DNA from: Erinaceus europaeus
Taxonomy: Eukaryota; Chordata; Mammalia; Eulipotyphla; Erinaceidae
Reading direction: 5' to 3'
Assembly: GCF_950295315.1 (NCBI RefSeq)
Contig: NW_026647180.1
Span: 558,001-622,000, forward strand
DNA length: 64,000 nt
The position numbers were made by a program, and so were the translations under genes. Shown piece after piece: positions 50,987 through 62,459 of the stretch. The notes beneath the pieces were generated by a model. It was not told where the DNA came from, made no database searches, and saw only the letters and a list, made by a program, of their open reading frames with translations. Each line of letters begins with the position of its first letter. Position 1 is the stretch's first letter.

Positions 50987-50992
50987 GCAGGG

Positions 50993-53051
50993 GTATATAG
51001 TTTCCTAAATACACCTACCCCGAGCCCGGAAAAAAATTGATTTTTGAGTAATTAATTAATTGACTGCCTCACTTTAATTCATTGACTGGGCCCACCCTTC
51101 CTCCTCCTCCTCCTCCTTCTCTACCACCACCACTATCATCCCTTTTTAAATTATTTATTTTCTCACTCTCTCCCTTCTTGCCTTCAGTCCCCTCACCACG
51201 TGACACATGCCCTCTGATGGAGGCATCACTAAAACTATCCATTTACATGGTGATAGGGTTCAGGACACAAAGGTTTGTCACTTTATTTTCATTTAATTTT
51301 ATTTTATTTAAGATTGTACTTATTTCTGAAGCAGAAAGATACGACTGGAGACAGAGAAAGAGCCAGACATCACTCTGGTACATGTGCTGCCAGGGGTCAA
51401 ACTCAGGACCTCCTCGTCATTGAAAGTCCAATACTTTATTTATCCACCACACAACCTTCTGGACCACCACAATGTAACTTTTCATTTCATAGGAAGAAAT
51501 CTAAGAAACCACAGTGAGAACCAATGAGGATGAAAAGAGATGGAACTGGGAGTCGGGCTGTAGCGCAGTGGGTTAAGTGCAGGTGGCGCAAAGCACAAGG
51601 ACCAGCAAAAGGATCCCGGTTCGAACCCCGGCTCCCCACCTCCAGGGGAGTCGCTTCACAGGAGGTGAAGCAGGTCTGCAGGTGTCTATCTTTCTCTCCT
51701 CCCCTCTGTCTTCCCCTCCTCTCTCCATTTCCCTCTGTCCTATCCAACAATGACAACAACAATAATAACTACAATAAAACAAGGGCAACAAAAGGGAATA
51801 AATAAAATAAATATTAAAAAAAAGAAAAGAGATGGAACTCCAAAGGCAGTGGTGTGTTGTTTTCATGTCTTTCTCACACCCTGTACTCTGTCTCTGTCTC
51901 TGTCTCTGTCTCTCTCTCTGGAAAGAATGGAGGGACTGGGGAGGCCCGGGTGGTAGTGCAGAGGGTTAAGTACTCATGGCAGGGAGCAGACCTGCAGACC
52001 CGCTTCACTGCTTCTTCGAGCCTCCCCCCACCCCCACTGCCATGTGAGAGGCTCTCGACCTGGGATGCCCACCATGGTCCTTACACTTTGTACCATGTGC
52101 TCCCAAACCACAGCGCTACAGTCAAGCCCCCTCCCAACCCCCACCGCAAGGTGTCTATCTTTCTCTCCCCCTCTCTGTCTTCCCCTCCTCTCCGGATTTC
52201 TCTCTGCCCTATCTGACAATGACAGCAATAATAACAACGTTAATGATGAACAACCAGGGCCATACAAAGCGGGGGGGGCGGGGATTGCCTCTAGGAGCAG
52301 TGGATTCGTACTGTAGGCACAGAACCACAGACATAAACCTGGGTGGGGGGCAGGGGGGAGAGGAAGGATGCTTAGGTCTACTTTTCCTTTCCTCAAACAC
52401 TCCCCCTGCACTGCTGTTGCTGTTGCTGTTGCTGTTGTTGCCATTATAGGAGAGTGTTCACCGCCTGTGAAGCGACTCCCCTGCAGGTGGAGATCCACGG
52501 GCTTGAACCAGGATCCTTCCTCCCATCCTTGAGCTTTGCATCAAGAGCGCTTAACCTGCTGTGCTATTGCCAGACTCCCACTAATGTTATGTTTTAATTT
52601 TTACCAGAGCACTGCTCAGCTCTTGTTTTCTTTACTTTTCTCTTTCTTCTTTTTTTTTTCTTCTTTTTTTGCCTGTTTGTTTGTATTATGGCTGGTGCTC
52701 AGTGCCTGCTTGCACTACAAATCCACTGCTCCTTGAGGTTGTTTTTCCCATGTTTTTTGCCCTTGTTGTTACCGTTGTTGTTGTTGTTGTTGATGTTATT
52801 CTTGTCAATGCTGTCTCAGCTCTTGTTGTTTTATGGAACAAACAAGACCCTGATGGGGGGGAGAAGGAAAGGGGGGGAGAAGGAAAGGGGGGGAGGGGTG
52901 GGGTTTGGTTTATACAAAAGAAGTTGTATAACCTTTGGTTATACAAAAGACCTTCACTTTTTCCCCTGAGGCCTCAAAGTGCCAGCCAGATTCATTCCAC
53001 AATAGGCCACAAACCAGAGCTGAGTAGTGCTCTGGTTGGTCTCTGTGTGTA

Positions 53052-53096
<45 letters not shown>

Positions 53097-53242
53097 CTCT
53101 CGCTGTCACCAGATGGTGGCTGGGGGGGATATGGTGTTGAGTGTTTGAACCTGAGACTTTTGAAACCGCAGGCATGAGAGTCTCTTTCTATAACCATTAT
53201 GCTATTTACCCCCACCAAGGCCCTGTAGATTTCTCCTTTCTC
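50993..53242 (+). repeat. 6.1-kb unit 6, right part (array end)
   Basis: It resumes at 'gtatatagtttcctaaatac' and follows the order of unit 1 up to 'ctcctttctc' (equivalent to 17303), where homology stops. A hand comparison of ~290 bp (51245-51540) against unit 1 gives about nine substitutions and three small indels, roughly 3%. Its SINEs read closer to consensus, for example 'ggctgtagcgcag', 'ggtggcgcaaagc' and 'aaccccggctcc'. Confidence 0.88.
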
Positions 53243-53450
53243 GTGTTGCCACACCCAGTTAAGCACTCATGTTACAATGCAGGAGGACTGGGCTTCAAGA
53301 ACCTGGTCCCCACCTGCCGGTGGAAATCTTTAAAGTGTGCAGAAGTGAAAGAGGTGTCTCTCTCTGTGTCTCAAACTCTCTATCCCTCCCTTCCTCTCAA
53401 TTCCTGTCTATTTATTCCAGTAAATAATCAAGAAAATAGAAAGTAAAAAA
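53243..53450 (+). mobile_element. SINE at the right array boundary
   Basis: It starts 'gtgttgccacacccagttaag' and continues 'catgttacaatgcaggagga'. A 'ggtccccacctgccggtgg' body follows, then 'tgtctctctctgtgtctc' and an 'aataaatcaag'-type tail. This is a third hedgehog SINE type, 5' truncated. Its first base is the first base outside array homology, so the array end and the SINE coincide. Confidence 0.65.
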
Positions 53451-55453
53451 AGAAAAAGGAAAATGAAATATTCCACTACTTCAAAGGGGCTACTCAGGAC
53501 AATGCTTTCCTTGTTAAGATCCTCACAGCATACCATATGCAGAAAGGCAAAGACGCCATGTATTTTTTAACGCGGTTTTTATATTCATTTATTTAATTAG
53601 GTGCTTATTCATTTTTGTTATTGATGAATTCATGTTTTCCATTTGACATAGACTAGGGTTCTGACAGCAGCGGTCTCAAGTACCCCTAGATGGTACTCTG
53701 CCTCTACAAAACCAATCCATTGACCTATCCATCCATCCAGCTATCCATCCAGCTATCCATCCATCCATCGATCCATCCATCCACCAGTCAACCAAGCTAA
53801 GTACAAATGGAGATCTCTCCTTGAATGGTGAAGACAAACAACGATGCATAGGTAGGTTGCAAAGGGGCCAGTTCAGCTGAATAGGGCAGAGGGGCTGAAC
53901 CAGGGAATGTGTTGGGGGGTGTGGGTGTGGGTGGGGTGAGCAGGAGACCCTGTGAGCTGGGTCACGTCTGGGGCAGGAAGGGGGTGGAAGGGGTTGCGAA
54001 CAGCTGTCTCTGGAGAACCATCACAAGTGCTGGAGCTGTTGAGCAGGGCACCTGGAAGAGAGGACAGACAAAGGAGAGAAGTAAAGTGCAGAGGAGAGGA
54101 GAGGGGAGTGGATGGTGAGGACAGGAGAGGACAGGATAGGAAAGGAGTGGAGGGGACCTGAGAAACCTACCTGGACAAAGGCAGCATACAGACATCCAGG
54201 AAGGCAGGCAGGCATGCAGGCAGCTCTGGCCTGGGCTCCCTGGATCCCGGGCACACCTCCACCCTGTCTTCTCTTGGCTGCCAGCCCTGAGTTCCCTTGT
54301 CGGTCAGCACTGTCTTCCCATCCTTCCATCCCTCTGTGCCAGGGCCCAGGCGTCTGGGCGCTGCTGGCTGACCGAGTGGCAGGGCAGTTGGGCTGCCAAG
54401 TGCCAGTGTGGCCAGCACAGAATGCCAGGGGCTAGGACATCACAGAGGACTCCTGTGGTTGCTAGGCCACGGGGACCCCGCCCATCCAGTTGACCAGCAG
54501 CCATGACCCCCACCCTGAACTTGACCTGAGGGGTGGTGGCCAGCCATCAGAGCCAGAGCCCCAGGCCAAAGCAGGTGCTGGTCGGCCAGGACAAGGGGCT
54601 ATGGGCAGATTGGTGTGTGTCTGGGCAAGGGGCTGGCATCTCACAGCCCAGGACTGGGGACCAAGTTCCGCCAGGCCCCTGTTCCACCATGTGCACTGAC
54701 ACACAGTCTTGCTGACTGACTGACAGTGCTTGCCCTGAGATACCCACACCAGGTTCCTGGGTGCCCTGAGCTGCCCGTGAGGGTTGGTGGGTGCCTGCCT
54801 GGACACATGCCTCCGTAATGGAGGCCTCTATTAATCCCATTGCCTACTGACTGTTGCCCTCCTGCGCCTCCTCCTACTCCTCCTCCTTTTCTTCCTCCTC
54901 CTCTTCCTCCTCCTCCTCCTACTACTCCTCCTCCTCCTCCTACTCTTCCTTATCCTCAGAGGGACTCACTCAGGGCCCTTGGCCTAGGCAAGCCAGGGCT
55001 GCTGCTCTGGCTCCTGCAGCTTCTATCCAGTGGGTGGGTGCAGGAATCTGTTCCTGTCAGTCCCTGGTTCCTGGGACCTTCCAGGCCCCTAGCTCCCTCC
55101 ACTCTCTAGTCCAGACACCTCATCAAGGATGCCCCCTTTCCCCTTGCCCTCTGTCCCCCAGCTCCCCAACTAACATCTACTGTGTGCCTCCCTGTGCTTT
55201 ACTGCCACCATGCTTCTGCCCTTCAGCCCTGGGGGCCCAGGGCCAGCCCAGCTGCCATTTCACCATCCAGAAGGAGGACCTGCCCTAACCCCCTGCCACC
55301 ACACCCACACACACAGCCCTGGACACACTCACGGGCTCCCCTGCCTTCAGCCTGCCTCTCAAACAGTCTCCTTCTGGCCCCTAGCCCCCTTAAAGCCTCT
55401 GCCACAACCCCCCACAGACACCTGGGCTTGAGCAGCACAGACATGCAACCAGC
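53451..55453 (+). other. Single-copy-looking GC-rich segment
   Basis: No match to the repeats elsewhere in the window. It begins A-rich, then has an (ATCC)n tract (53717-53780), GTGTGGG and GAGGA repeats (53910-54160), and GC-rich DNA to 55440 with a (CTC)n run (54855-54955). Several short frames overlap on both strands, proline- or serine-rich from the triplet run. None shows a recognisable domain or consistent splice structure. I see no gene that I can support, though a non-coding exon could be hidden here. Confidence 0.5.
54855..54955 (+). repeat. (CTC)n-rich polypyrimidine run
   Basis: About 100 bases of almost pure pyrimidine with interspersed CTA and CTT triplets on the plus strand. 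Frames through it give poly-Ser or poly-Pro, which explains the short open frames here. It is a candidate triplex-forming tract. Confidence 0.85.
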
Positions 55454-57010
55454 ATGAGGGGTCATTTCTTCTGCTTGATAGATTTTTCTCTTATAATTGA
55501 AGGGAAGTTTACACTCACAATACATTTCCTGTGGTAAATACTACACACATATGGTGAAGGCTGGGGTTGTCTGGGGTCTGTGGACATGAGACTGCTGCCT
55601 CACAATCTCTACAATCCAGGATTGAACCTGTCATGTATGAAAACAGTGTGAGAGGTTTTGGACTTCTGGTCTCTTTCCAACTCTTCTATTTCTCTTCTTG
55701 CCTTCTCTGTCTCTGATTCTCACAGGCTCTCACTCAATCTGTCTGCACTCATTAATATTTTACTTATATATTATTTTACTGACAGGACAGGTATACAAAG
55801 AGAGTCACCAGGGCATTGCTGAGCTCTAGCTTGTTTTGTTGGCGATTTCACCTAGGTTTCTGGAGCCTCAGCTTTGTAAGTCTCTCTAGCACAAGCCATA
55901 CTCCGTCTATTCATAGCCATGCCAGTATCCCTCATAGTTGATAATAAAGATACACATACATATATGTACATATATATACATATTTATATATCAGTTATTT
56001 TTAGAATTGTTTACCTTTTTATTTGATCTTAAAGCAGAATTACCACATTTATAACAGCCTCCTTATTCATAAATAATTGGTCACATAGTTGGAGCAGGTT
56101 CAGTACAATTTTAAATTCGAATCTTTCCAGGAGCATTTCCAATAGCCCTTCTATCAGTATCCTTATTGTAATTATCATAGCACATAACTTGCCTCCATTT
56201 TCTAGTGTAAGCTTCAATATGTATGCATTTCTTTTCATTCTCAGGGATTCTTAATATGCCTGGACTCTGAAGTGTCAGGGAATTTTTGAAGCAGGCCTCT
56301 GTTTCTCAGCAGACATTTTCTATATTTCTGCTGTAATCAGGTCTTCCTGTGGTCTTTGTTTTTATTTTTTGTTTTTTTCAAATCCTTCTAGATCATCCCC
56401 ATTTATTTGTATATTTATTTAGTCCAATATCACATGAGGGGTCATTTCTTCTGCGTGATAGATTTTCTCTTATAATTGAAGGGAACTTCTGACACACAAT
56501 ACATTTCCTTTTGCAGATACTACACACTACTACAACTACTACTGCACTGTTTTTGACAGTGACATCCAATGCACAATGGATTAGTATTGCATGGCTCTAG
56601 AGAATGCTCACTATTTAACCTACAATGTTTCTAACCTCCCAAATATTTATTCTGTTCTTTCTTGGGGGATGAATGCTTTACAGTCAACAGTTACATGTAA
56701 TAATGGGCAAGGGGGTAATTTTTCCCACTTTCCCTGTATTTCTGTACATCACTTGTAACTTTCGTATTGAGGAGAAGGAAACAGACGTAAATTGATAGAG
56801 CAGGGCCCAAGCAGGAAGAGAGACAGAGAGACAGCTGCAGCTCGGATTTGCCACTAGCCCAGCTTTTCCCTAGCTGGGTAAGTGGTGACCAGGGGCTCAA
56901 AATGGGGTCCTGGGCTTCCACATAGTTCTCTGGCATTCTTGCTTAGCCAGAATCTGGGCTAGCTTGCTACAGGTGAGCTCTGAACACACACAGACACACA
57001 CAGAGAGACC

Positions 57011-57043
<33 letters not shown>

Positions 57044-57960
57044 TACTGTCAGATTTGATAGTACAGCATAAGGTGAAAGCTGGGGCTTTTTGGGGTATGT
57101 GGGCATGAGAGCTGCTGCCTTACAATCTGTACAAGCCTGGTTTGAACCTGTCATCAATGAACACAGTGTAGGAGGTTGTTGAATTCTGGTCTCTTTCCAA
57201 CTCCTCTATTTCTCTTCTTGCCTTCTCTGTCCCTCTCTCTCACATGCTCTCACACACTCTGTCTTCTCTTATGGTACTCAAAGCTGCTGGCCTATCACTG
57301 ATTAGGGGCTCTGACCCTCCTGGGCGTGTCCAAGCACACTGGCCAATGAGATTGATGGCACTGGTTCTGGGCGTGGCCTAGGACTCTGTCCTATCAGAGC
57401 AATGCTGGCGCCCTGTGTGGGGGCCTTCTGATGGTAGCCCGCCTATGAGAGCTCAGAGATGGCCTTAAAATGCTGGGCATGCTTCCAATAAGTGTGATGC
57501 AGGGTTCAGCCCAGTGTCCTGCCTTGCAAAAGCTGTCCAGTGAGCATGTGTATAACTCCGTTTGTGCCTGTCCCTCTGTGGATGTGTGTGTGTGTGTGAC
57601 TGTGAGAGTTTGTGTTTGTGTGTGTGTGTGTGAGGGAGGGAGAGAGAGAGTGAACAACAGAATCATGTGGCACAGGTGATTTTGTGGAAAGCACTTGGCA
57701 CATTCTGATTTACAGCTCAGTATGACACCATTATAGCTCTCCTTGGCCATTGGCCACTTTTCTTCTGTTCAGATGTGAAGACACTGAAGAGGGAGAGGTT
57801 TTTGCCCTGTGGCTTGCACTGGGAACTAGCAGCTGCTCTGTGTGTGTTGTACATATATATATGTAACAAGTAGAGATCTGAAAATATTTTTTAGCTAGAG
57901 ACCTGCACAACTCTGGATTAGGGTAGTAATGCGGCTACACCTGGACCTTCTGAGTCTCTC
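55454..57960 (+). repeat. 3-kb family, rearranged right-flank copy R0
   Basis: It begins with 85 bp of the AT-rich block ('atgaggggtcatttcttctg') and jumps near 55545 to the 'tatggtgaaggctgggg' segment. It then runs through the SINE-like piece and a full second copy of the AT-rich block (55800-56940, paralogous to 5700-6788), the (CA)n segment and the promoter-like block. It jumps again at 57848 ('tgttgtacatatatat') and at 57961. It is a mosaic of the same parts found on the left flank and in the same orientation. Confidence 0.75.
57268..57650 (+). promoter_or_regulatory. Promoter-like block, second copy
   Basis: Paralogue of 3986-4450. GGGCGTGTC is at 57322-57330, CCAAT at 57343-57347 (in GGCCAATGAG), GGGCGTGGCC at 57369-57378 and CCTTAAAATG at 57463-57472. 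A (GT)-rich run follows from 57587. Spacing between boxes is nearly the same as on the left. The flanking (CA)n segment and 'gacactgaagagggagagg' segment are also the same. Function is inferred from box order only. Confidence 0.4.
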
Positions 57961-58940
57961 CATAGCAAGTTGCAGGTGAGGCTGGCTACCTTGCCACCCA
58001 TGCTCTGAGACTACTATAGGTGAGTTATGAGCACACACAGACACACACAGATAGACAGACAAACACACACATACACAAACACAAACATTACTGTAAGGTC
58101 TGGTAGTACAGCATATGGCGAAGGCTGGGGCTGTCTGGGGTCTGTGGGCATGAGAGCTGCTGCCTTACAATCTCTAAAAGCCAGGTTTGAACCTGTCATA
58201 AATGAACACAGGGTAGGAGGTTTTTGAATTCTGGTCTCTTTCCAAATCATCTATTTCTCTTCTCTCCTTCTCTGTCTCTAACTCTCACATGCTCTCACAC
58301 ACTCTGTCTTCACTCATTAATATTTTACTTATATACTTATTTTACTGACAGGCCCTGATATACAAAGAGAGTTACCAGAGCACTGCTGAGCTCTGGCTTG
58401 TTGTGTTGGCGATTTCACCTAGGCTACTGGAGCCTCAGTTTGTAAGTCTTTCTGACACAAGCCATATTCTGTCTCCTCATTTCCATGCCAGTATCACTCA
58501 GAGTTTATAATAAAGTGATTTTTTTGCAAAACACTTGGTACATTCAAATTTACAGCTCAATATTGACTCCATTGTAGCTCTCTTTGGCCCTTGGTCAATT
58601 TTATTCTGTTAAGATGTAAAAACACTGAAGAGGGAGAGGTTTTTGCCCTGAGACTTGCACTGGGAACTACCAGATGCACTGTGTCTGTTGCCAGACTAGG
58701 AAAATTGTGGTGCCTGTCCATGTGGAGAGTCTCCTTGATGAGTTCCATCTCAAGCCTTTTTCGCTCTGTTCCATTGGAGCTGCATATAGTTTATGATTTT
58801 GAGATTTTACTCCTTCGAAAAATTATTTTCCTGATGCACAGTTTCTCTCCAGGTTTTAGAAATCAATTGTCTGAATGTCATATCAAATCCATTGTAGAAA
58901 ATGACTACATCAGTGTTGCACTCTCTCTCTCTTTCTCTCC

Positions 58941-59022
<82 letters not shown>

Positions 59023-60013
59023 CATGTAGAGATCTGAAAATATTTTTAGCTAGAGACCTGCACAGCTCTGGATTAGGGTAGTATTGCGGATACACCTGGC
59101 CCTTCTGAGCCACAGTCATGAGAGTCATCTCACAGAGCCATTCATATAACTCTTATCACTCTACATATCTCTCTCAGCCCAAACTACCGCTGCCAAATGA
59201 TCTACTTCCATCTTGCTCTTTTTGTCAACTGAGTCCTATCCCAAAACTGTAAATCAAAGAACAAATAGACATAGTGCAGTTCCCTGCACACAGGACAGTC
59301 TGAGGCTGAACAAGGGAGATGCAATATGCCAGCCTGCATCTTGGCTGGAGCATCACTAAGACTACTTCCAAATTGGAGAGGCGAGGGCCATTTTGGAGAG
59401 TGGGCTGCAGGCCAAGTGTTGCTTATCAGAGTGGGCTAAGACCTAGATGTTCTAAGTGTAACCTTTCCTCACAAACATAAAATAACAATGCCACTTGTTA
59501 GAAGTATGCATGTGCATGGAGGGTTTGTCTTCAGTGCTCTGGCACTGATCAACTCAGGGCCAGAATTTCAGTCCTTTTCTGTCTCTGTCTTCCTGTCTCT
59601 GTGACTGTCTCTACATGCCTTCTTCACCTGGCCATTATGGAAGTCAGTGCACACATCGTGAACTCGGACTTCCTGGTGTTGAAATTTTCCTTTCTTTGCC
59701 CTTTGGATTATTCAGACTCCTGCATATGGCATAGTACATTGGGGAACTGAGGAGACAGCGATCCTACTGCAGGTAACAGGCATATGTCCATGTCCAGCTG
59801 CAGCTGTCCAGGCCCTCTGTGCTTGACTCCCATTCTCCAGGGCCCTGAGGCTGACACTCAGCCTAAATGTAGCCCACCTCAATATCCTGCACCGCATCCT
59901 TGTCCTTATTCCATGAGAGCCCAGGTCAAGAGAAGTGAAACTCTATCCCCTGGCACACACATTGTGCTTTCCCTCTATTGGGCCGAATGTAAAGGATCTG
60001 TGGTACTGATGGC

Positions 60014-60542
60014 TGTTGTTAAAATTCGTAGGCTCTAGCTGGGCAGGTTGGCCTCGGCCGGCTAGCTTCACGGTGGTGAACAGAGACGTGGAGACAACGG
60101 CTGGGCAGGGAAGCTGTATTTCTTTATTCAGGAACAACGATTCACAAACTAAGACAAACTAATCACCAAACAGAACTCTGCTGTCTCTTTGCGGCGGCGC
60201 AAGCACTCTTTCTTTTTCTCTCGAACTCAGGAACCCTCTCCCTTACTCTCGAACTCAGAAACTCTCGCACCCTCGCACTCTCGAACTCCGGAACTCAGGA
60301 ACTCGGTCACTGGGGAACTCAGGAACTCTGGCTAACTCTGGCACTCTCGAACTCAGGAACCCTCTCCCTTACTCTGGAACTCTGGAACTCTCTTACTGGG
60401 GAACCCTCTGAAACTCTCGGACTCCGGAACCCTCTCCCAGGGTCCCTTGGGGTGGGGCCAAGCAGGCCCGCGAAATTAACAGGACTCATCCAATTCTCTT
60501 GGAGGGGGAGGGCTAGAACAAGCCAATGTAAAGCATACGACA
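60014..60542 (-). mobile_element. Solo LTR, 529 bp
   Basis: Bounded by TG and CA and flanked by a perfect 6-bp duplication 'gatggc' (60008-60013 and 60543-60548). Other 3-kb copies have one 'actgatggccacaccag' at this point, so the empty site is visible (for example near 11711). On the minus strand it carries AATAAA (in CCTGAATAAAGAAATAC), so the LTR reads leftward. It does not resemble the LTRs at 45638 and 50600. A six-base duplication suggests a class II element. No internal retroviral sequence remains, as after LTR-LTR recombination. Confidence 0.88.
60213..60440 (+). repeat. Minisatellite inside the solo LTR
   Basis: Imperfect repeats built on 'ctctcgaactcaggaac', with variants such as 'ctctggaactc', 'cactggggaactc' and 'ccctctcccttactc'. 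About a dozen units of 10-35 bp are present. It lies in the part of the LTR upstream of the polyadenylation signal on the minus strand, that is U3, where tandem repeats often act as enhancers. That role is inference. Confidence 0.8.
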
Positions 60543-60723
60543 GATGGCCACACCAGTGTCCAGATTTTCCACGCAAAACGGAAGCTTCCAGGGTTCGGAA
60601 AGAGGATTTTTTGATGGCTGTGAAATGTCTTTTCCAAGTGCCTCATGGAGTTTCAAATCCTTTTGAAACCTGAAGTTCTTTCTTGTATCTAGGGAATATT
60701 CTCACCTCTGGCCAGAATGCCCT

Positions 60724-62396
60724 CCCAACTCGTAGCACAGCTATCCTTGGGTCTGGAGGTCTGCCTGCCGGCTAGCTCCTGGAGGGATTCCTGAGTATGT
60801 CCTCAGGTCCCAAGTGGTAACAGGTGTTTCCAATTCCCTTTATTAGCAGCAGCCAGACCCTCAGGTGAGGGGCGGGGCTGTGATCTCCACTGGAATCTCC
60901 GAATTCAGCCAATGGTGGCATCCATCTTCCTTTTGTCTCTCCATAGCAAGGGCCGGGGGAGTTTGTGCTTCCTGCAAGCAGATCGGCTTTGTATGGGACA
61001 CACATGGAAGCCTACTTCTAGGAATCTCTCTGAGTGTGATGTGTGGACACCAGGACACCATGATCAGGGATTCTGAGGCCACAGGAGCAATTGCCTTCTC
61101 AGGACCCAAAGGGTAGTTGTAAGGGGCTGGGTTCATCCACTATTGTTTGGTCAAACACAGTTCCCATCTATGTTGAGACACAGCTCTTTCTGGGTTCTTT
61201 CTGGGCTTGTAATCTGCTGTCCACTGAGAAGAGGACTGGGAGCCTGGAGGCTCAGTATGCAGCCAAAGGTGACTGGACAGGGTCCTGCCCCTGAATTCTG
61301 AGGGGTGCCCGAGCTCCCCCATTGGCAATGTTTGGATGATAGTGAGGCATGAGAATGAATCGGGAACTCAGGAGAGCAAGACATGAGAGTCCCTTTGCAT
61401 ATGCATTCTTGCTTAGCCAGAATCTGGGCTAGCTGGCTTTCCCTAACTAGCTAGGTTATCTGTACATAAGTTGAAGGTGAGGCTGGCTACCTTGCCACCC
61501 ATGCTCTGAGACTACTATAGGTGAGTTCTGAGCACACACAGACACACACAGATAGAGAGACAGACAGACACACACACAAACACACATTACTGTCAGGTCT
61601 GGTACTACAGCATGTGGTGAAGGCTGGGGCTGTCTGGGGTCTGTGGGCGTGAGAGCTGCTGCCTTACAATCTCTACAAGCCAGGTTTGAACCTGTCATCA
61701 ATGAACACAGTGTAGGAGGTTTTTGAATTCTGGTCTCTTTCCAAATCATCTATTTCTCTTCTCTCCTTTTCTGTCTCACACACTCTGTCTTCAATCATTA
61801 ATATTTTACTTATATACTTATTTTACTGACAGGCCCTGATATACAAAGAGAGTTACCAGAGCACTGCTGAGCTCTGGCTTGTTGTGTTGGCACTTTCACC
61901 TAGGCTACTGCAGCCTCAGTTTGTAAGTCTTTCTGACACAAGCAATATTCTGTGTCCTCATTTCCAAGCCAGTATCACTCAGAGTTTATAATAAAGTGAT
62001 TTTTTTGCAAAAAACTTGGTACATTCTGATTTACAACTCAATATTGACACCATTGTAGCTCTCTTTGGTCCTTGGTCACTTTTCTTCTATTCAGATGTAA
62101 AATCACTGAAGAGGGAGAGATTTTTGCCCTGAGGCTTGCACTGGGAACTACCAGATGCACTGTGTCTGTTGCCAGACTAGGAAACTTGTGGTGCCTATCC
62201 ATGTGGAGAGTCTCCTTGATGAGTTCCTTCTCAAGCCTTTTTTGCTCTTTCCCATTGGAGCTGCATATAGTTTATGATTTTGAGATTTTACTCCTTTGGA
62301 AAATTATTTTCCTAATGCACAGTTTCTCTCCAGGTTTTATAAATCAATTGTCTGAATGTCATATCGAATCCATTGTAGAAAATGACTATATCAGTG

Positions 62397-62459
<63 letters not shown>

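Larger units (their letters stand above)
13613..53242 (+). repeat. 6.1-kb macrosatellite array (whole)
   Basis: A head-to-tail array. The landmark 'ttcagctcttgggacatgat' recurs at 13874, 20024, 26151, 32276, 38407 and 44499, giving spacings of 6150, 6127, 6125, 6131 and 6092 bp. The left edge is a partial unit (13613-13873) and the right edge a partial unit ending at 53242, the latter split by a provirus. Complete units differ from each other mainly in microsatellite length and a handful of substitutions. No unit holds a long credible open frame, so this resembles a non-coding macrosatellite rather than a coding one such as D4Z4. Copy number in the genome cannot be read from one assembled window. 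Confidence 0.92.
57961..60723 (+). repeat. 3-kb family repeat, copy R1
   Basis: It starts at 'catagcaagttgcaggtgag', follows the family order and ends 'tgccctcccaact'. Its compound microsatellite is (CT)n(AT)n(GT)n (58921-59020), extended compared with the left-flank copies. It is interrupted by the solo LTR at 60014-60542. Without the LTR the copy is about 2.2 kb because it lacks the head block. Confidence 0.8.

Noticed and set aside
54840..55288. Pro/Ser-rich frames of 89-144 codons in the GC-rich segment
   Set aside because: They depend on the (CTC)n run, overlap in different frames and show no domain or conserved start.
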